8,994 nt of DNA from positions 1 to 8,994 of the forward strand of contig DCGF01000020.1 in NCBI GenBank assembly GCA_002314555.1, read 5' to 3'. The position numbers were made by a program, and so were the translations under genes. The stretch is from Ruminococcaceae bacterium UBA1785. GTDB taxonomy: Bacteria > Bacillota > Clostridia > Oscillospirales > Acutalibacteraceae. Below the pieces are notes generated by a model. It did no database searches, was not told where the DNA came from, and saw nothing but the letters and a program-made list of their open reading frames with translations. Shown piece by piece: positions 1 to 7,011 of this stretch; position 1 is the stretch's first letter, and each line of letters opens with the position of its first letter.

Positions 1-63
1 ATATACTCACTGATTTCCTTATCATTCTCACCTGAGAGATGATAAGGAAATCAGTGAGTATAT
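1..63. repeat. Fold-back inverted repeat at window edge, probably artefactual
   Basis: Bases 1-25 are the exact reverse complement of 39-63. The match continues inward with a single one-base indel to leave a loop of about two bases at 31-32, so the arms are 1-30 and 33-63. The right arm is coding sequence of the threonine synthase gene. The left arm is its mirror image and brings a TGA (11-13) into that reading frame. A perfect long hairpin with almost no loop, sitting exactly at a sequence end and inside a conserved gene, is typical of a chimeric fold-back read or an assembly-end artefact. It does not look like a natural terminator or mobile-element end. Bases 1-31 should not be trusted as genomic sequence. 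Confidence 0.85.
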
Positions 64-496
64 GGAGCTCTTAAAGACAGCAGGAAAGTACACAGTTTCA
101 GATGAAATTATGGCTGGAATTAAAGAGAACTTCTTAGCTGGTTTTGCAACAGAGGATGAAGTAAAAGCTACTATCAAAGAGACGTTTAATGACGGATATC
201 TTGCTGATACACATACCGCTGTTGCTATTAATGTATTTAAGAAACTCGTTAGTGAGACACCTACAGTTATCGCCTCAACTGCTTCCCCATATAAGTTCCC
301 AAAGAGTGTATTATCATCTATCATTGGCACTGCACCAGACATGGATGAATTTGATATGACAGAGGAACTTAGTAGGGTATCTGGCACTAAGATGCCAATC
401 CCACTTTCTGGTCTTAAGAATAGACCTGTTCGCTTTACATCAGTAAGCGAAGTAGAAGATATGCAGCAGTGCGTATACGACATGCTTGGAATATAG
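32..496 (+). CDS. thrC: Threonine synthase, C-terminal part (5' truncated)
   Basis: Threonine synthase is the cytoplasmic PLP enzyme that converts O-phospho-L-homoserine to L-threonine and phosphate, the last step of threonine synthesis. Only about the last 155 residues are present; the PLP lysine and most of the catalytic domain lie outside the window. Recognition rests on the C-terminal signature: a DTHTA motif (bases 206-220), then STASPYKFP (275-301), then a PIPLSGL...RPVRF ending typical of the long E. coli/yeast-type enzyme. The frame is open from base 14, but bases 1-31 are the fold-back copy, so the authentic coding sequence is taken from about base 32. The ATG at 62 is internal: it has no ribosome-binding site and family homology plausibly runs upstream of it. 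The stop is TAG at 494-496. The next gene follows after 15 bases, which suggests cotranscription. The family call is strong; the left boundary is set by the artefact. Confidence 0.85.
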   Translation: MRDDKEISEYMELLKTAGKYTVSDEIMAGIKENFLAGFATEDEVKATIKETFNDGYLADTHTAVAINVFKKLVSETPTVIASTASPYKFPKSVLSSIIGTAPDMDEFDMTEELSRVSGTKMPIPLSGLKNRPVRFTSVSEVEDMQQCVYDMLGI

Positions 497-511
497 TTTT
501 AGGAGTAGAAA

Positions 512-1213
512 ATGGCCCTTTTTGCTATTGGTGATCCACACCTCTCTTTAGGTACTGACAAGCCGATGGATATCTTCGGCGGTTGGCAGGACTATGTGGA
601 GCGCCTTGAGAAAAACTGGAGACAGATAGTGACCCCGGATGACACTGTTGTTATACCGGGCGACATCTCATGGGCAATGCACCTAAATGAGGCAAAAGAG
701 GATCTTAAATTCTTAGACTCCCTACCTGGCAAAAAGATTATAGGTAAGGGAAATCATGACTACTGGTGGGAGACTATGAAGAAACTCACCACCTTCGTAG
801 AAGAGAACGAACTTAAAACTTTAAATTTCCTTTTTAACAACTCGTATGAGGTTAATTGTGAGAGTGGAGACTATGCTGTCTGCGGTTCACGCGGCTGGTT
901 TTTTGACGACGAGTCGGCAGAGCAGGAACTCGTAATTAAGAGGGAATGTGGTCGTATAAAAGCATCCATCGACAGCGCAAAGGAAAAAGGTCTTAAACCT
1001 ATTGTTTTCCTTCATTATCCACCGATTTCTCAGGACAGAGTCTGCACACCGATTATTGAAACTCTAGTTGAGTCTGGAGTTGATAAGTGCTACTACGCAC
1101 ATCTTCATGGAAACTCTATAAACTATGCTTTTAAAGATACCTACGAAGGCATCAAATTTGACCTTATATCATCGGATGCTTTAGGCTTTGTTCCAAAGCT
1201 AATTGTCAAATAA
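512..1213 (+). CDS. Calcineurin-like metallophosphoesterase, substrate unknown
   Basis: This is a 233-residue predicted cytoplasmic phosphoesterase with a dinuclear metal centre and no signal peptide or membrane segment. The full motif set is visible: D8-x-H10 near the N-terminus, GD at 50-51, GNHD at 80-83, H168 in LHYPP, and H197/H199 in AHLHG. These are the metal ligands and catalytic histidine of the calcineurin-like superfamily. The overall architecture resembles the small stand-alone bacterial subgroup known as predicted phosphohydrolases (COG1768-like, from memory), for which I know no established substrate. The start is the ATG at 512, six bases after AGGAG (501-505). It lies 15 bases after thrC and is probably read from the same mRNA. 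The gap downstream holds the tig promoter, so it is probably the last gene of its unit. Superfamily membership is near certain; nothing in the sequence shows whether it acts on nucleotides, phosphoproteins or another phosphoester. Confidence 0.87.
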   Translation: MALFAIGDPHLSLGTDKPMDIFGGWQDYVERLEKNWRQIVTPDDTVVIPGDISWAMHLNEAKEDLKFLDSLPGKKIIGKGNHDYWWETMKKLTTFVEENELKTLNFLFNNSYEVNCESGDYAVCGSRGWFFDDESAEQELVIKRECGRIKASIDSAKEKGLKPIVFLHYPPISQDRVCTPIIETLVESGVDKCYYAHLHGNSINYAFKDTYEGIKFDLISSDALGFVPKLIVK

Positions 1214-1222
1214 AAATAGTAG

Positions 1223-1251
1223 TGGAAAAATGAAAAGTGTTTTGATATAAT
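1223..1251 (+). promoter_or_regulatory. Predicted sigma-A promoter for tig
   Basis: A consensus -10 box TATAAT at 1246-1251 is preceded by TGA, giving an extended -10 (TGn) element. A -35-like TGGAAA at 1223-1228 (4 of 6 consensus bases) sits 17 bases upstream. Transcription would start near 1258 and give a leader of about 45 bases before the tig ATG. There is no CIRCE inverted repeat or tandem GGTCAAA (CtsR box) around it, so housekeeping expression is the simplest reading. A weak 6-bp AT-only hairpin (GTATTA 1252-1257 with TAATAC 1265-1270) overlaps the presumed start. Confidence 0.7.
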
Positions 1252-1302
1252 GTATTAGTTTTAATAATACTTTTATATATTCTTTTAAAGGAGAGGCTTT
1301 AA

Positions 1303-2706
1303 ATGGCTTTAAAATCATCAAAGAAAATTGAGACTAATGTTTATGAGCTTGAAGTAAGCGTTGACGCTAAAACTTGGGAAGACGCTATCGACCAGGCTTA
1401 TAACAAAGCAAAGAAAGATATTCAGCTTCCAGGCTTCCGTAAAGGTAAGGCTCCAAAGGCTATGATCTTTAAGCAGTATGGTAAGGAAGCATTCTATAAC
1501 GACGCTATCGACATCGTTTTCCCTGAGGCGGTTGATGCAGCAGTTAAGGAAGCAGGTCTTGAGCTCGTTGATTCACCATTCGATGGTGACGTAAAAGAGA
1601 TTGGCGAAAACGGTGTTACTTTCACATTCAAAGCAACAGTTAAGCCAGAGATTAAACTCGGTAAGTATAAGGGCCTTAAGGTTTCAGCATGCCCAGTAGA
1701 CGTTACAGAGGCAGAGATCGACGAACAGATCGAATCTATGCGTGAGCGCAGTGCTCGTCTTGTAGAAGTTGACCGTAAAGTTAAGAAGGGTGACCTCACA
1801 ACTATCGACTTCACAGGTTCTGTAGACGGTAAAGAATTCGAAGGCGGCAAAGCTGAAGAATACGAGCTTGAAATTGGTTCAGGTTCATTCATCCCAGGTT
1901 TTGAAGATCAGATCATCGGCCACAAAGCTGGCGACGAGTTTGACGTAAACGTTAAGTTCCCAGATGAGTATGCTCCAGAACTTGCTGGTAAGGACGCTGT
2001 ATTTGCTATTAAGCTCCACACAGTTAAAGAGAAGGAACTTCCAAAGGTTGACGATGAGTTCGTAAAGGACGTATCAGAATTTGATACAGTTAAGGAACTC
2101 AGAGAAGACACAAAGAAGCATCTCCTTGAACATAAGAAAGAACATGCTGATCAGGAAGTTGAAGAGGGTCTTGCAAAAGAACTCGCAGCTATCGTTGAGG
2201 GTGAAATCCCAGAAGTTATGTATGAGCGTGAAGTAGACGAAGCTCTTCAGAACTTTGCATATCAGATTCAGCAGGCAGGTATGGATCCTGACATGTATCT
2301 CCAGTACACTGGTATGAAGGTTGAGGATCTCCGTGCTCAGTTTAAGGATCGCGCAGAAGTTCAGGTTAAGTGCAGACTTGCTCTTGATAAGGTAGCAGAA
2401 CTCGAGAAGATCGAAGTTTCTGATGACGACATCAAGGCTCGCTATGAAGAGATGGCTAAGATGTACGAAGTTGAAGTTTCTGTTGTTGAGAACGCATTCC
2501 CTAAAGATCAGATGGCTAAGGACTTAAAGGGCAGCAAAGCTCTTGAGATCGTAAAGGCTGCTGCTAAGATCACAGAGGAAAAGCCAGCTGCTAAGAAGGC
2601 TCCTGCTAAGAAAGAAGCCGCAGAGAAGAAGGCTCCTGCAAAGAAAGCCCCTGCAGAAAAGAAGCCAGCTGCAAAGAAAGCTCCAGCAAAAAAAGCAGAT
2701 AAATAA
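1303..2706 (+). CDS. tig: Trigger factor (ribosome-associated chaperone and prolyl isomerase) with basic C-terminal tail
   Basis: Trigger factor binds the ribosome at the polypeptide exit tunnel and shields nascent chains. All three domains can be followed. The N-terminal ribosome-binding domain (about 1-115) carries the signature GFRKGKAPK at 44-52. The FKBP-type isomerase domain (about 160-242) starts GDLTTIDFTGSVDGKEFEGG. The helical chaperone domain spans about 245-423. The protein is 467 residues, longer than the usual 425-435, because residues 425-467 form an extra tail made almost only of Lys, Ala, Pro and Glu with three copies of KKAPAKK. The start is fixed by AAGGAG (1288-1293) ahead of the ATG, with a promoter upstream. 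A GC-rich hairpin and a 65-base gap separate it from clpP, the classic neighbour. Codon choice is regular and looks like that of a highly expressed gene. The identity is very secure; the role of the tail is unknown. Confidence 0.97.
   Translation: MALKSSKKIETNVYELEVSVDAKTWEDAIDQAYNKAKKDIQLPGFRKGKAPKAMIFKQYGKEAFYNDAIDIVFPEAVDAAVKEAGLELVDSPFDGDVKEIGENGVTFTFKATVKPEIKLGKYKGLKVSACPVDVTEAEIDEQIESMRERSARLVEVDRKVKKGDLTTIDFTGSVDGKEFEGGKAEEYELEIGSGSFIPGFEDQIIGHKAGDEFDVNVKFPDEYAPELAGKDAVFAIKLHTVKEKELPKVDDEFVKDVSEFDTVKELREDTKKHLLEHKKEHADQEVEEGLAKELAAIVEGEIPEVMYEREVDEALQNFAYQIQQAGMDPDMYLQYTGMKVEDLRAQFKDRAEVQVKCRLALDKVAELEKIEVSDDDIKARYEEMAKMYEVEVSVVENAFPKDQMAKDLKGSKALEIVKAAAKITEEKPAAKKAPAKKEAAEKKAPAKKAPAEKKPAAKKAPAKKADK
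2575..2703 (+). repeat. Lys/Ala/Pro-rich repeat region encoding the trigger factor tail
   Basis: This stretch encodes trigger factor residues 425-467. By count it has 16 Lys, 15 Ala, 6 Pro, 5 Glu and 1 Asp in 43 residues. The heptapeptide KKAPAKK occurs at 431-437, 442-448 and 458-464, with a variant KKAPAEK at 447-453. At DNA level the first two copies (2593-2613 and 2626-2646) differ by only one base, while the third (2674-2694) has diverged more. The pattern resembles the low-complexity tails of bacterial histone-H1-like proteins. Its repeat structure suggests it can change length by slippage. Confidence 0.85.
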
Positions 2707-2715
2707 TAAATTTTA

Positions 2716-2743
2716 GGCGACGGGGGCAACGCCTCTCGTCGCC
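2716..2743 (+). terminator. GC-rich stem-loop between tig and clpP, possible terminator, attenuator or processing site
   Basis: GGCGACG (2716-2722) pairs perfectly with CGTCGCC (2737-2743). Inside it, GGC and GCC with flanking G-U and G-C pairs extend the stem to an AAC loop. A broken T-rich run (ATTTATATTTTT, 2744-2755) follows, but it is not the clean T tract of a strong intrinsic terminator. No promoter is evident between this hairpin and the clpP ribosome-binding site (AAGGAGGG, 2756-2763). Partial termination, or protection of the tig mRNA 3' end, therefore seems more likely than complete separation of the two genes. Confidence 0.55.
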
Positions 2744-2771
2744 ATTTATATTTTTAAGGAGGGCTATTGTT

Positions 2772-3365
2772 ATGCCATTAGTACCTTACGTTATCGAACA
2801 GACAAACAGAGGCGAGCGTCAGTATGATATTTTTTCTCGCCTTTTAGAAGACAGAATTATAGTTTTATCAGATCAAGTAAATGATCAGACAGCAAGCCTT
2901 GTTGTAGCACAGCTTCTCTACCTTGAGGGTCAGGATGCTGAGAAGGACATCAGTCTCTACATCAACAGCCCAGGTGGTTCTATCTCATCTGGTTTTGCTA
3001 TCTATGACACAATGAATTACATCAAGTGTGACGTTTCAACAATCTGTGTTGGTATGGCAGCATCTATGGGTGCTTTCCTCCTCTCAGCTGGTGCTAAGGG
3101 TAAGCGTTTTGCACTTCCTAATTCTGAGATTTTGATTCACCAACCACTCATCGGTGGTGAGCATGGTGTAACAGGTCAGGCAACAGAGATTAAAATCGTT
3201 GCTGACAACATCATTAAGACTCGTGAAAAGCTCAACCGTATCCTTGCTGAGAATACTGGTAAGTCAATTGAGCAGATTGCTCTTGATACAGAGCGTGATA
3301 ATTACATGACAGCAGAAGAGGCTCTTGAATACGGCCTCATCGATAAGGTTATTACTAAGAGATAA
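2772..3365 (+). CDS. clpP: ATP-dependent Clp protease proteolytic subunit ClpP
   Basis: ClpP is the serine peptidase that forms the two-ring, 14-subunit degradation chamber. It works with an AAA+ unfoldase, here presumably ClpX from the next gene. The 197-residue length is standard. The complete catalytic triad is visible: S98 in GMAASMGAFLL, H123 in ILIHQP and D172 in LDTERDNYM. The oxyanion-loop motif SPGG lies at 66-69. The N-terminus MPLVPYVIEQT matches the short propeptide and axial-loop start of Bacillota ClpP. The ATG at 2772 lies 8 bases after a very strong AAGGAGGG. clpX follows after 14 bases. No CtsR-type heptad repeat is seen upstream, unlike clpP of Bacillus, so heat-shock control through CtsR is not supported. 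Nothing is missing or truncated. Confidence 0.98.
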   Translation: MPLVPYVIEQTNRGERQYDIFSRLLEDRIIVLSDQVNDQTASLVVAQLLYLEGQDAEKDISLYINSPGGSISSGFAIYDTMNYIKCDVSTICVGMAASMGAFLLSAGAKGKRFALPNSEILIHQPLIGGEHGVTGQATEIKIVADNIIKTREKLNRILAENTGKSIEQIALDTERDNYMTAEEALEYGLIDKVITKR

Positions 3366-3379
3366 AGGGGTGTTTCCCA

Positions 3380-4684
3380 TTGCCTAAGACAAATGACCCA
3401 AACCAGGTACGTTGTGCATTCTGTGGTAGAACACAGGATGAGGTATATAAACTTATAGCTGGTCCTGGCGTCTACATCTGTGACGAGTGCGTCGACCTCT
3501 GTGCCGATGCTCTACTCGAGGACACAGCGCCAAAGCATAAAGCTCAGCTTCCAGCTACAGGAAAGCCTCTTCCAAAGCCAGAGGAAATAAAGAAAGTGCT
3601 CGACGAGTACGTTATTGGCCAGGACCAGGCTAAGATTGCGCTCTCTGTTGCAGTATATAATCACTACAAGCGCATCTTCTACGGAGATGAGGTAGGCGTT
3701 GAACTTCAAAAGAGTAACGTATTACTCCTCGGTCCAACAGGTGTTGGTAAGACTATGCTTGCGCAGACACTTGCTAGAATGCTTGATGTACCATTCGCTA
3801 TAGCTGATGCCACAACTTTGACAGAGGCAGGTTATGTAGGTGAGGATGTTGAGAATATTCTTCTCCGTCTAATCCAAGCAGCTGACTTTGATGTTGAGCG
3901 TGCTGAACGCGGCATCATCTATGTAGATGAAATTGATAAGATAGGAAGAAAGTCTGAGAACCCATCAATCACCCGTGATGTATCAGGTGAAGGCGTTCAG
4001 CAGGCACTTCTTAAAATACTTGAAGGTACAGTTTCTAACGTACCTCCACAGGGTGGTAGAAAACATCCACAGCAGGAATTCATCCAGGTTGACACAAAAG
4101 ACATTCTCTTCATCTGTGGTGGTGCATTCGACGGCATTGAAAAGATCGTTGAGAAGCGTGAGAGCCAAGGCTCTTTAGGCTTCGGTGCTGATATCAAGTC
4201 AAAGAAAGAGATGGATCTCTCAGAGGCCATGTCTAAAGTCATTCCTCAGGATCTTGTAAAGTACGGTCTCATTCCTGAAATCGTAGGTCGTATTCCTGTA
4301 ATCACAGCCCTCTCTGATTTGGATGAGGAAGCTCTTGTTAAAATCTTAAAGGAACCAAAGAACTCGCTTGTTAAGCAGTATGTTGAACTCTTTAAGATGG
4401 ACGAAATAGAGCTTGAGTTCTCTGATGATGCACTCATTGAGATGGCTAAAGAGACACTTGAGAAGAAGACAGGTGCTCGTGGTCTTCGTGGTGTTATGGA
4501 AAAAGTTCTTCAGCCAGTAATGTTCACATCTCCTTCAGACTCTAAGGTTGAGAAGATTGTTATTACTGCCGCTTGTGTTAAGGGCGAAGAGGAGCCTAAG
4601 ATTATTCGTAACGCTAATAAGAAGGAGAGAGAACCTCTTCTTATCAAAAGTCCAGACGATAAAAAATCTAAAAAACGTGCATAA
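3380..4684 (+). CDS. clpX: ATP-dependent Clp protease ATP-binding subunit ClpX
   Basis: ClpX is the hexameric AAA+ unfoldase that recognises tagged substrates, unfolds them and threads them into ClpP. The N-terminal zinc-binding domain has C12, C15, C34 and C37. The ATPase core shows Walker A GPTGVGKT at 118-125, pore loop GYVG at 151-154, Walker B YVDEID at 181-186, the RKH loop at 227-229, and the sensor-2 motif GARGLR at 365-370. The ClpP-docking loop reads LGF at 266-268, a conservative variant of the usual IGF. At 434 residues the length is normal, with a lysine-rich C-terminus. The start is TTG at 3380, supported by AAAGGGG at 3364-3370 and the family-typical N-terminus MPKTND; no ATG in frame precedes the zinc-binding domain. 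It follows clpP by 14 bases and precedes lon by 8, consistent with one transcript. Confidence 0.97.
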   Translation: MPKTNDPNQVRCAFCGRTQDEVYKLIAGPGVYICDECVDLCADALLEDTAPKHKAQLPATGKPLPKPEEIKKVLDEYVIGQDQAKIALSVAVYNHYKRIFYGDEVGVELQKSNVLLLGPTGVGKTMLAQTLARMLDVPFAIADATTLTEAGYVGEDVENILLRLIQAADFDVERAERGIIYVDEIDKIGRKSENPSITRDVSGEGVQQALLKILEGTVSNVPPQGGRKHPQQEFIQVDTKDILFICGGAFDGIEKIVEKRESQGSLGFGADIKSKKEMDLSEAMSKVIPQDLVKYGLIPEIVGRIPVITALSDLDEEALVKILKEPKNSLVKQYVELFKMDEIELEFSDDALIEMAKETLEKKTGARGLRGVMEKVLQPVMFTSPSDSKVEKIVITAACVKGEEEPKIIRNANKKEREPLLIKSPDDKKSKKRA

Positions 4685-4692
4685 GGATTGTT

Positions 4693-7011
4693 ATGGAAAC
4701 TAATATGCAACTTGTTCCAACTGTGGCCCTTCGGGGCCTAGTTGTTTTTCCGGGGATGGTTCTTCACTTTGATGCTGCCAGAGAGAAATCAATTGCTGCT
4801 ATCCGTGAAGCTATGGAGACTGGTGACGAGGTCTTCCTCGTAACACAGCTCTCAACCGAAACTGAAGAGCCAACATTTAAGGATGTCTATAAAATAGGCG
4901 TCCTCTCAAAGGTTCGCCAGATTATAGGTATACCGGAGTCAAATAATATCAGAGTAATAGTTGAGGGTATTTGTCGAGCTACTGTAAAACGTGGCGTAGA
5001 GGATGACAAATGCCTTTATGCTCTTGTTGAGCGTAAAGAGGAGAAGGGCTTTGCAAAGAATCGCGCAGAATACGCAGAGGCACTTGTAAGAAAAGCTCGT
5101 GAACTCTTTGATGAGTACTCAAAGTACACTCCAAAAATGTCACCTGATGTAATGCTCAGAATTATTGCTGATGAGAAGCCAGGCGCTATAGCTGACTATA
5201 TAGCATCAGTAATTGCTGTGCCATACACTAAGAAGCAGACTGTCCTTTCAGAGCTTCATCCTATAACTAGACTTGAGAAGATGTGTGAGATTTTGACATC
5301 TGAGATTCAGGTTATGGAGCTTGAGGATAAAATCGCTGCTAAGGTTGAACAGGCAGTGGATGATAATCAGCGTGAATATTATCTTCGTGAGCAGATTCGT
5401 GCACTCTCAGAGGAACTTGATGGTGTTGACGGCGCTGACGAGATAGAGACATATAAGCAGAAGATTGCGTCGATAGAGCATATCTCTGCAAAATCTAGGG
5501 AGAAGCTTCAAAGAGAAGTATCCCGTCTTCAGAAGATGGGTAATGGCTCCCCAGCAGAATCTACAGTATCTAGAAACTATCTTGACACTGTACTCTCGCT
5601 CCCTTGGGACATAGAGACAAAAGATAAACTTGATTTAAAGAATGCCAGACGTGTGCTCGATTCTGATCATTACGGCCTCGACGCTGTAAAGGATAGAATT
5701 ATTGAGCTACTCGCTGTGCGTAGACTTAACCCAGACATCAAGGGACAGATTATCTGTCTTGCAGGCCCTCCGGGCGTGGGCAAGACATCTATCGCTCAGT
5801 CCCTTGCTAAAGCCATGGGCAGAAACTACGCACGCGTATCACTCGGCGGTATTCACGACGAGGCCGAAATCCGCGGCCATCGACGCACATATATCGGCTC
5901 TATGCCGGGTCGCGTTATGGCGGCCGTTTCAGAGGCTGGAAGCCGTAACCCGCTTATCCTCTTCGATGAGATTGATAAGCTTGCCGCCGACATAAAAGGC
6001 GACCCAGCATCAGCTATGCTTGAGGTCTTAGACCCAGAGCAAAATAAGGCTTTTGTCGACCATTTTATAGAGATTCCATTTGACCTTTCAAATGTCCTCT
6101 TTATAACAACTGCTAACGACAAAAACAACATACCTGCGCCACTTCTTGATAGGATGGAAGTAATTGACCTTTACAGCTACACTGCTGAGGAGAAATTTAA
6201 CATCGCAAAGAAGCATTTGGCACCTAAGGCACTCGTTCGCCACGGCATAAAGAAAGAGCAACTAAAGGTCGCAGATACGGCGATTAACGAACTTATTGCT
6301 TCCTATACTAGGGAGGCAGGCGTTAGAAATCTTGAGCGTGAAATAAACAATATCTGCAGAAAAGCTGCACTCGAAATCGTAAAAGATGAGAAGTATCAAA
6401 AAACTGTAACTGCAAAAGATCTTAAAGATTTAATCGGTGCTCCAAAATATAAGGAGAAGATTAAACTTAAAGATGAGGTAGGAGTTGTAAATGGACTCGC
6501 TTGGACTGCAGTTGGCGGTGAGATGCTTAAGGTTGAAACTGTCATCATGCCGGGTAAGGGAGAACTCATACTCACTGGTTCACTCGGTGACGTCATGAAG
6601 GAATCAGCTAAGGCGGCTGTAAGCTATATCCGCTCAAATGCTAAGAAGTATGGAGTGACAACAGACTTTGAAAAGACTGATATCCACATCCATGTCCCAG
6701 AGGGTGCCGTTCCAAAGGATGGACCTTCAGCAGGAGTTACAATCTCCACATCACTTCTCTCAGCACTTAAAGGTCAAAAGGTTAATGCCCATGTCGCTAT
6801 GACGGGTGAAATCTCCTTGACGGGTAAGGTTATGCCAATAGGCGGTCTTCGTGAGAAGACAATGGCTGCTTATAAAGCAGGCATTAAAACCGTCATCATT
6901 CCAAAGGAGAATGAGGCAGACCTTGATGATGTGGTAGATGTTGTAAAGAAGAATATAGAGTTTATCAAAGTGACAAAACTTGACGAAGTATTTAAGGTGG
7001 CACTCCTATGA
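4693..7011 (+). CDS. lon: ATP-dependent protease Lon (LonA type)
   Basis: Lon is a cytoplasmic hexameric AAA+ serine protease that degrades misfolded and selected regulatory proteins. The N-terminal substrate-binding LON domain (about 7-205, starting PTVALRGLVVFPG) is followed by a helical segment to about 315. The AAA+ module has Walker A GPPGVGKT at 358-365 and Walker B LILFDEIDK at 421-429. The peptidase domain has the catalytic dyad S679 (PKDGPSAG) and K722 (GGLREKTMAA). At 772 residues with no membrane segment it is LonA, not the membrane LonB type. The start is the ATG at 4693, 5 bases after AAGGA (4683-4687), which overlaps the clpX stop. A second ATG at 4705 is too far from that site. 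The end overlaps engB by 4 bases. Bases about 5761-5940 are clearly richer in G+C than the rest of the gene. Confidence 0.97.
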   Translation: METNMQLVPTVALRGLVVFPGMVLHFDAAREKSIAAIREAMETGDEVFLVTQLSTETEEPTFKDVYKIGVLSKVRQIIGIPESNNIRVIVEGICRATVKRGVEDDKCLYALVERKEEKGFAKNRAEYAEALVRKARELFDEYSKYTPKMSPDVMLRIIADEKPGAIADYIASVIAVPYTKKQTVLSELHPITRLEKMCEILTSEIQVMELEDKIAAKVEQAVDDNQREYYLREQIRALSEELDGVDGADEIETYKQKIASIEHISAKSREKLQREVSRLQKMGNGSPAESTVSRNYLDTVLSLPWDIETKDKLDLKNARRVLDSDHYGLDAVKDRIIELLAVRRLNPDIKGQIICLAGPPGVGKTSIAQSLAKAMGRNYARVSLGGIHDEAEIRGHRRTYIGSMPGRVMAAVSEAGSRNPLILFDEIDKLAADIKGDPASAMLEVLDPEQNKAFVDHFIEIPFDLSNVLFITTANDKNNIPAPLLDRMEVIDLYSYTAEEKFNIAKKHLAPKALVRHGIKKEQLKVADTAINELIASYTREAGVRNLEREINNICRKAALEIVKDEKYQKTVTAKDLKDLIGAPKYKEKIKLKDEVGVVNGLAWTAVGGEMLKVETVIMPGKGELILTGSLGDVMKESAKAAVSYIRSNAKKYGVTTDFEKTDIHIHVPEGAVPKDGPSAGVTISTSLLSALKGQKVNAHVAMTGEISLTGKVMPIGGLREKTMAAYKAGIKTVIIPKENEADLDDVVDVVKKNIEFIKVTKLDEVFKVALL

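Noticed and set aside
28..483. Long minus-strand reading frame opposite thrC
   Set aside because: It is the complement of a recognisable threonine synthase frame, is rich in Ser/Thr/Val as expected for antisense reading, has no ribosome-binding site, and runs into the fold-back arm.
1252..1274. AT-only hairpin followed by TTTT before tig, possible terminator of the upstream unit
   Set aside because: Six A-T-dominated pairs with a 7-base loop are too weak, and it overlaps the start site of the predicted tig promoter.
5702..5995. Alternative-frame + strand frame of 97 codons inside lon
   Set aside because: It coincides with the GC-rich patch, where stop codons are rarer by chance, and the lon frame is fully conserved there.
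5853..6131. Minus-strand frame of 92 codons inside lon
   Set aside because: It is a shadow of the conserved AAA+ core without any start signal or recognisable domain.
6772..6786. GGTCAAA followed by a GGTTAA-like heptad, resembling a CtsR box
   Set aside because: It lies deep inside lon in the peptidase-domain coding sequence, the second heptad is imperfect and the spacing is wrong for a CtsR site.
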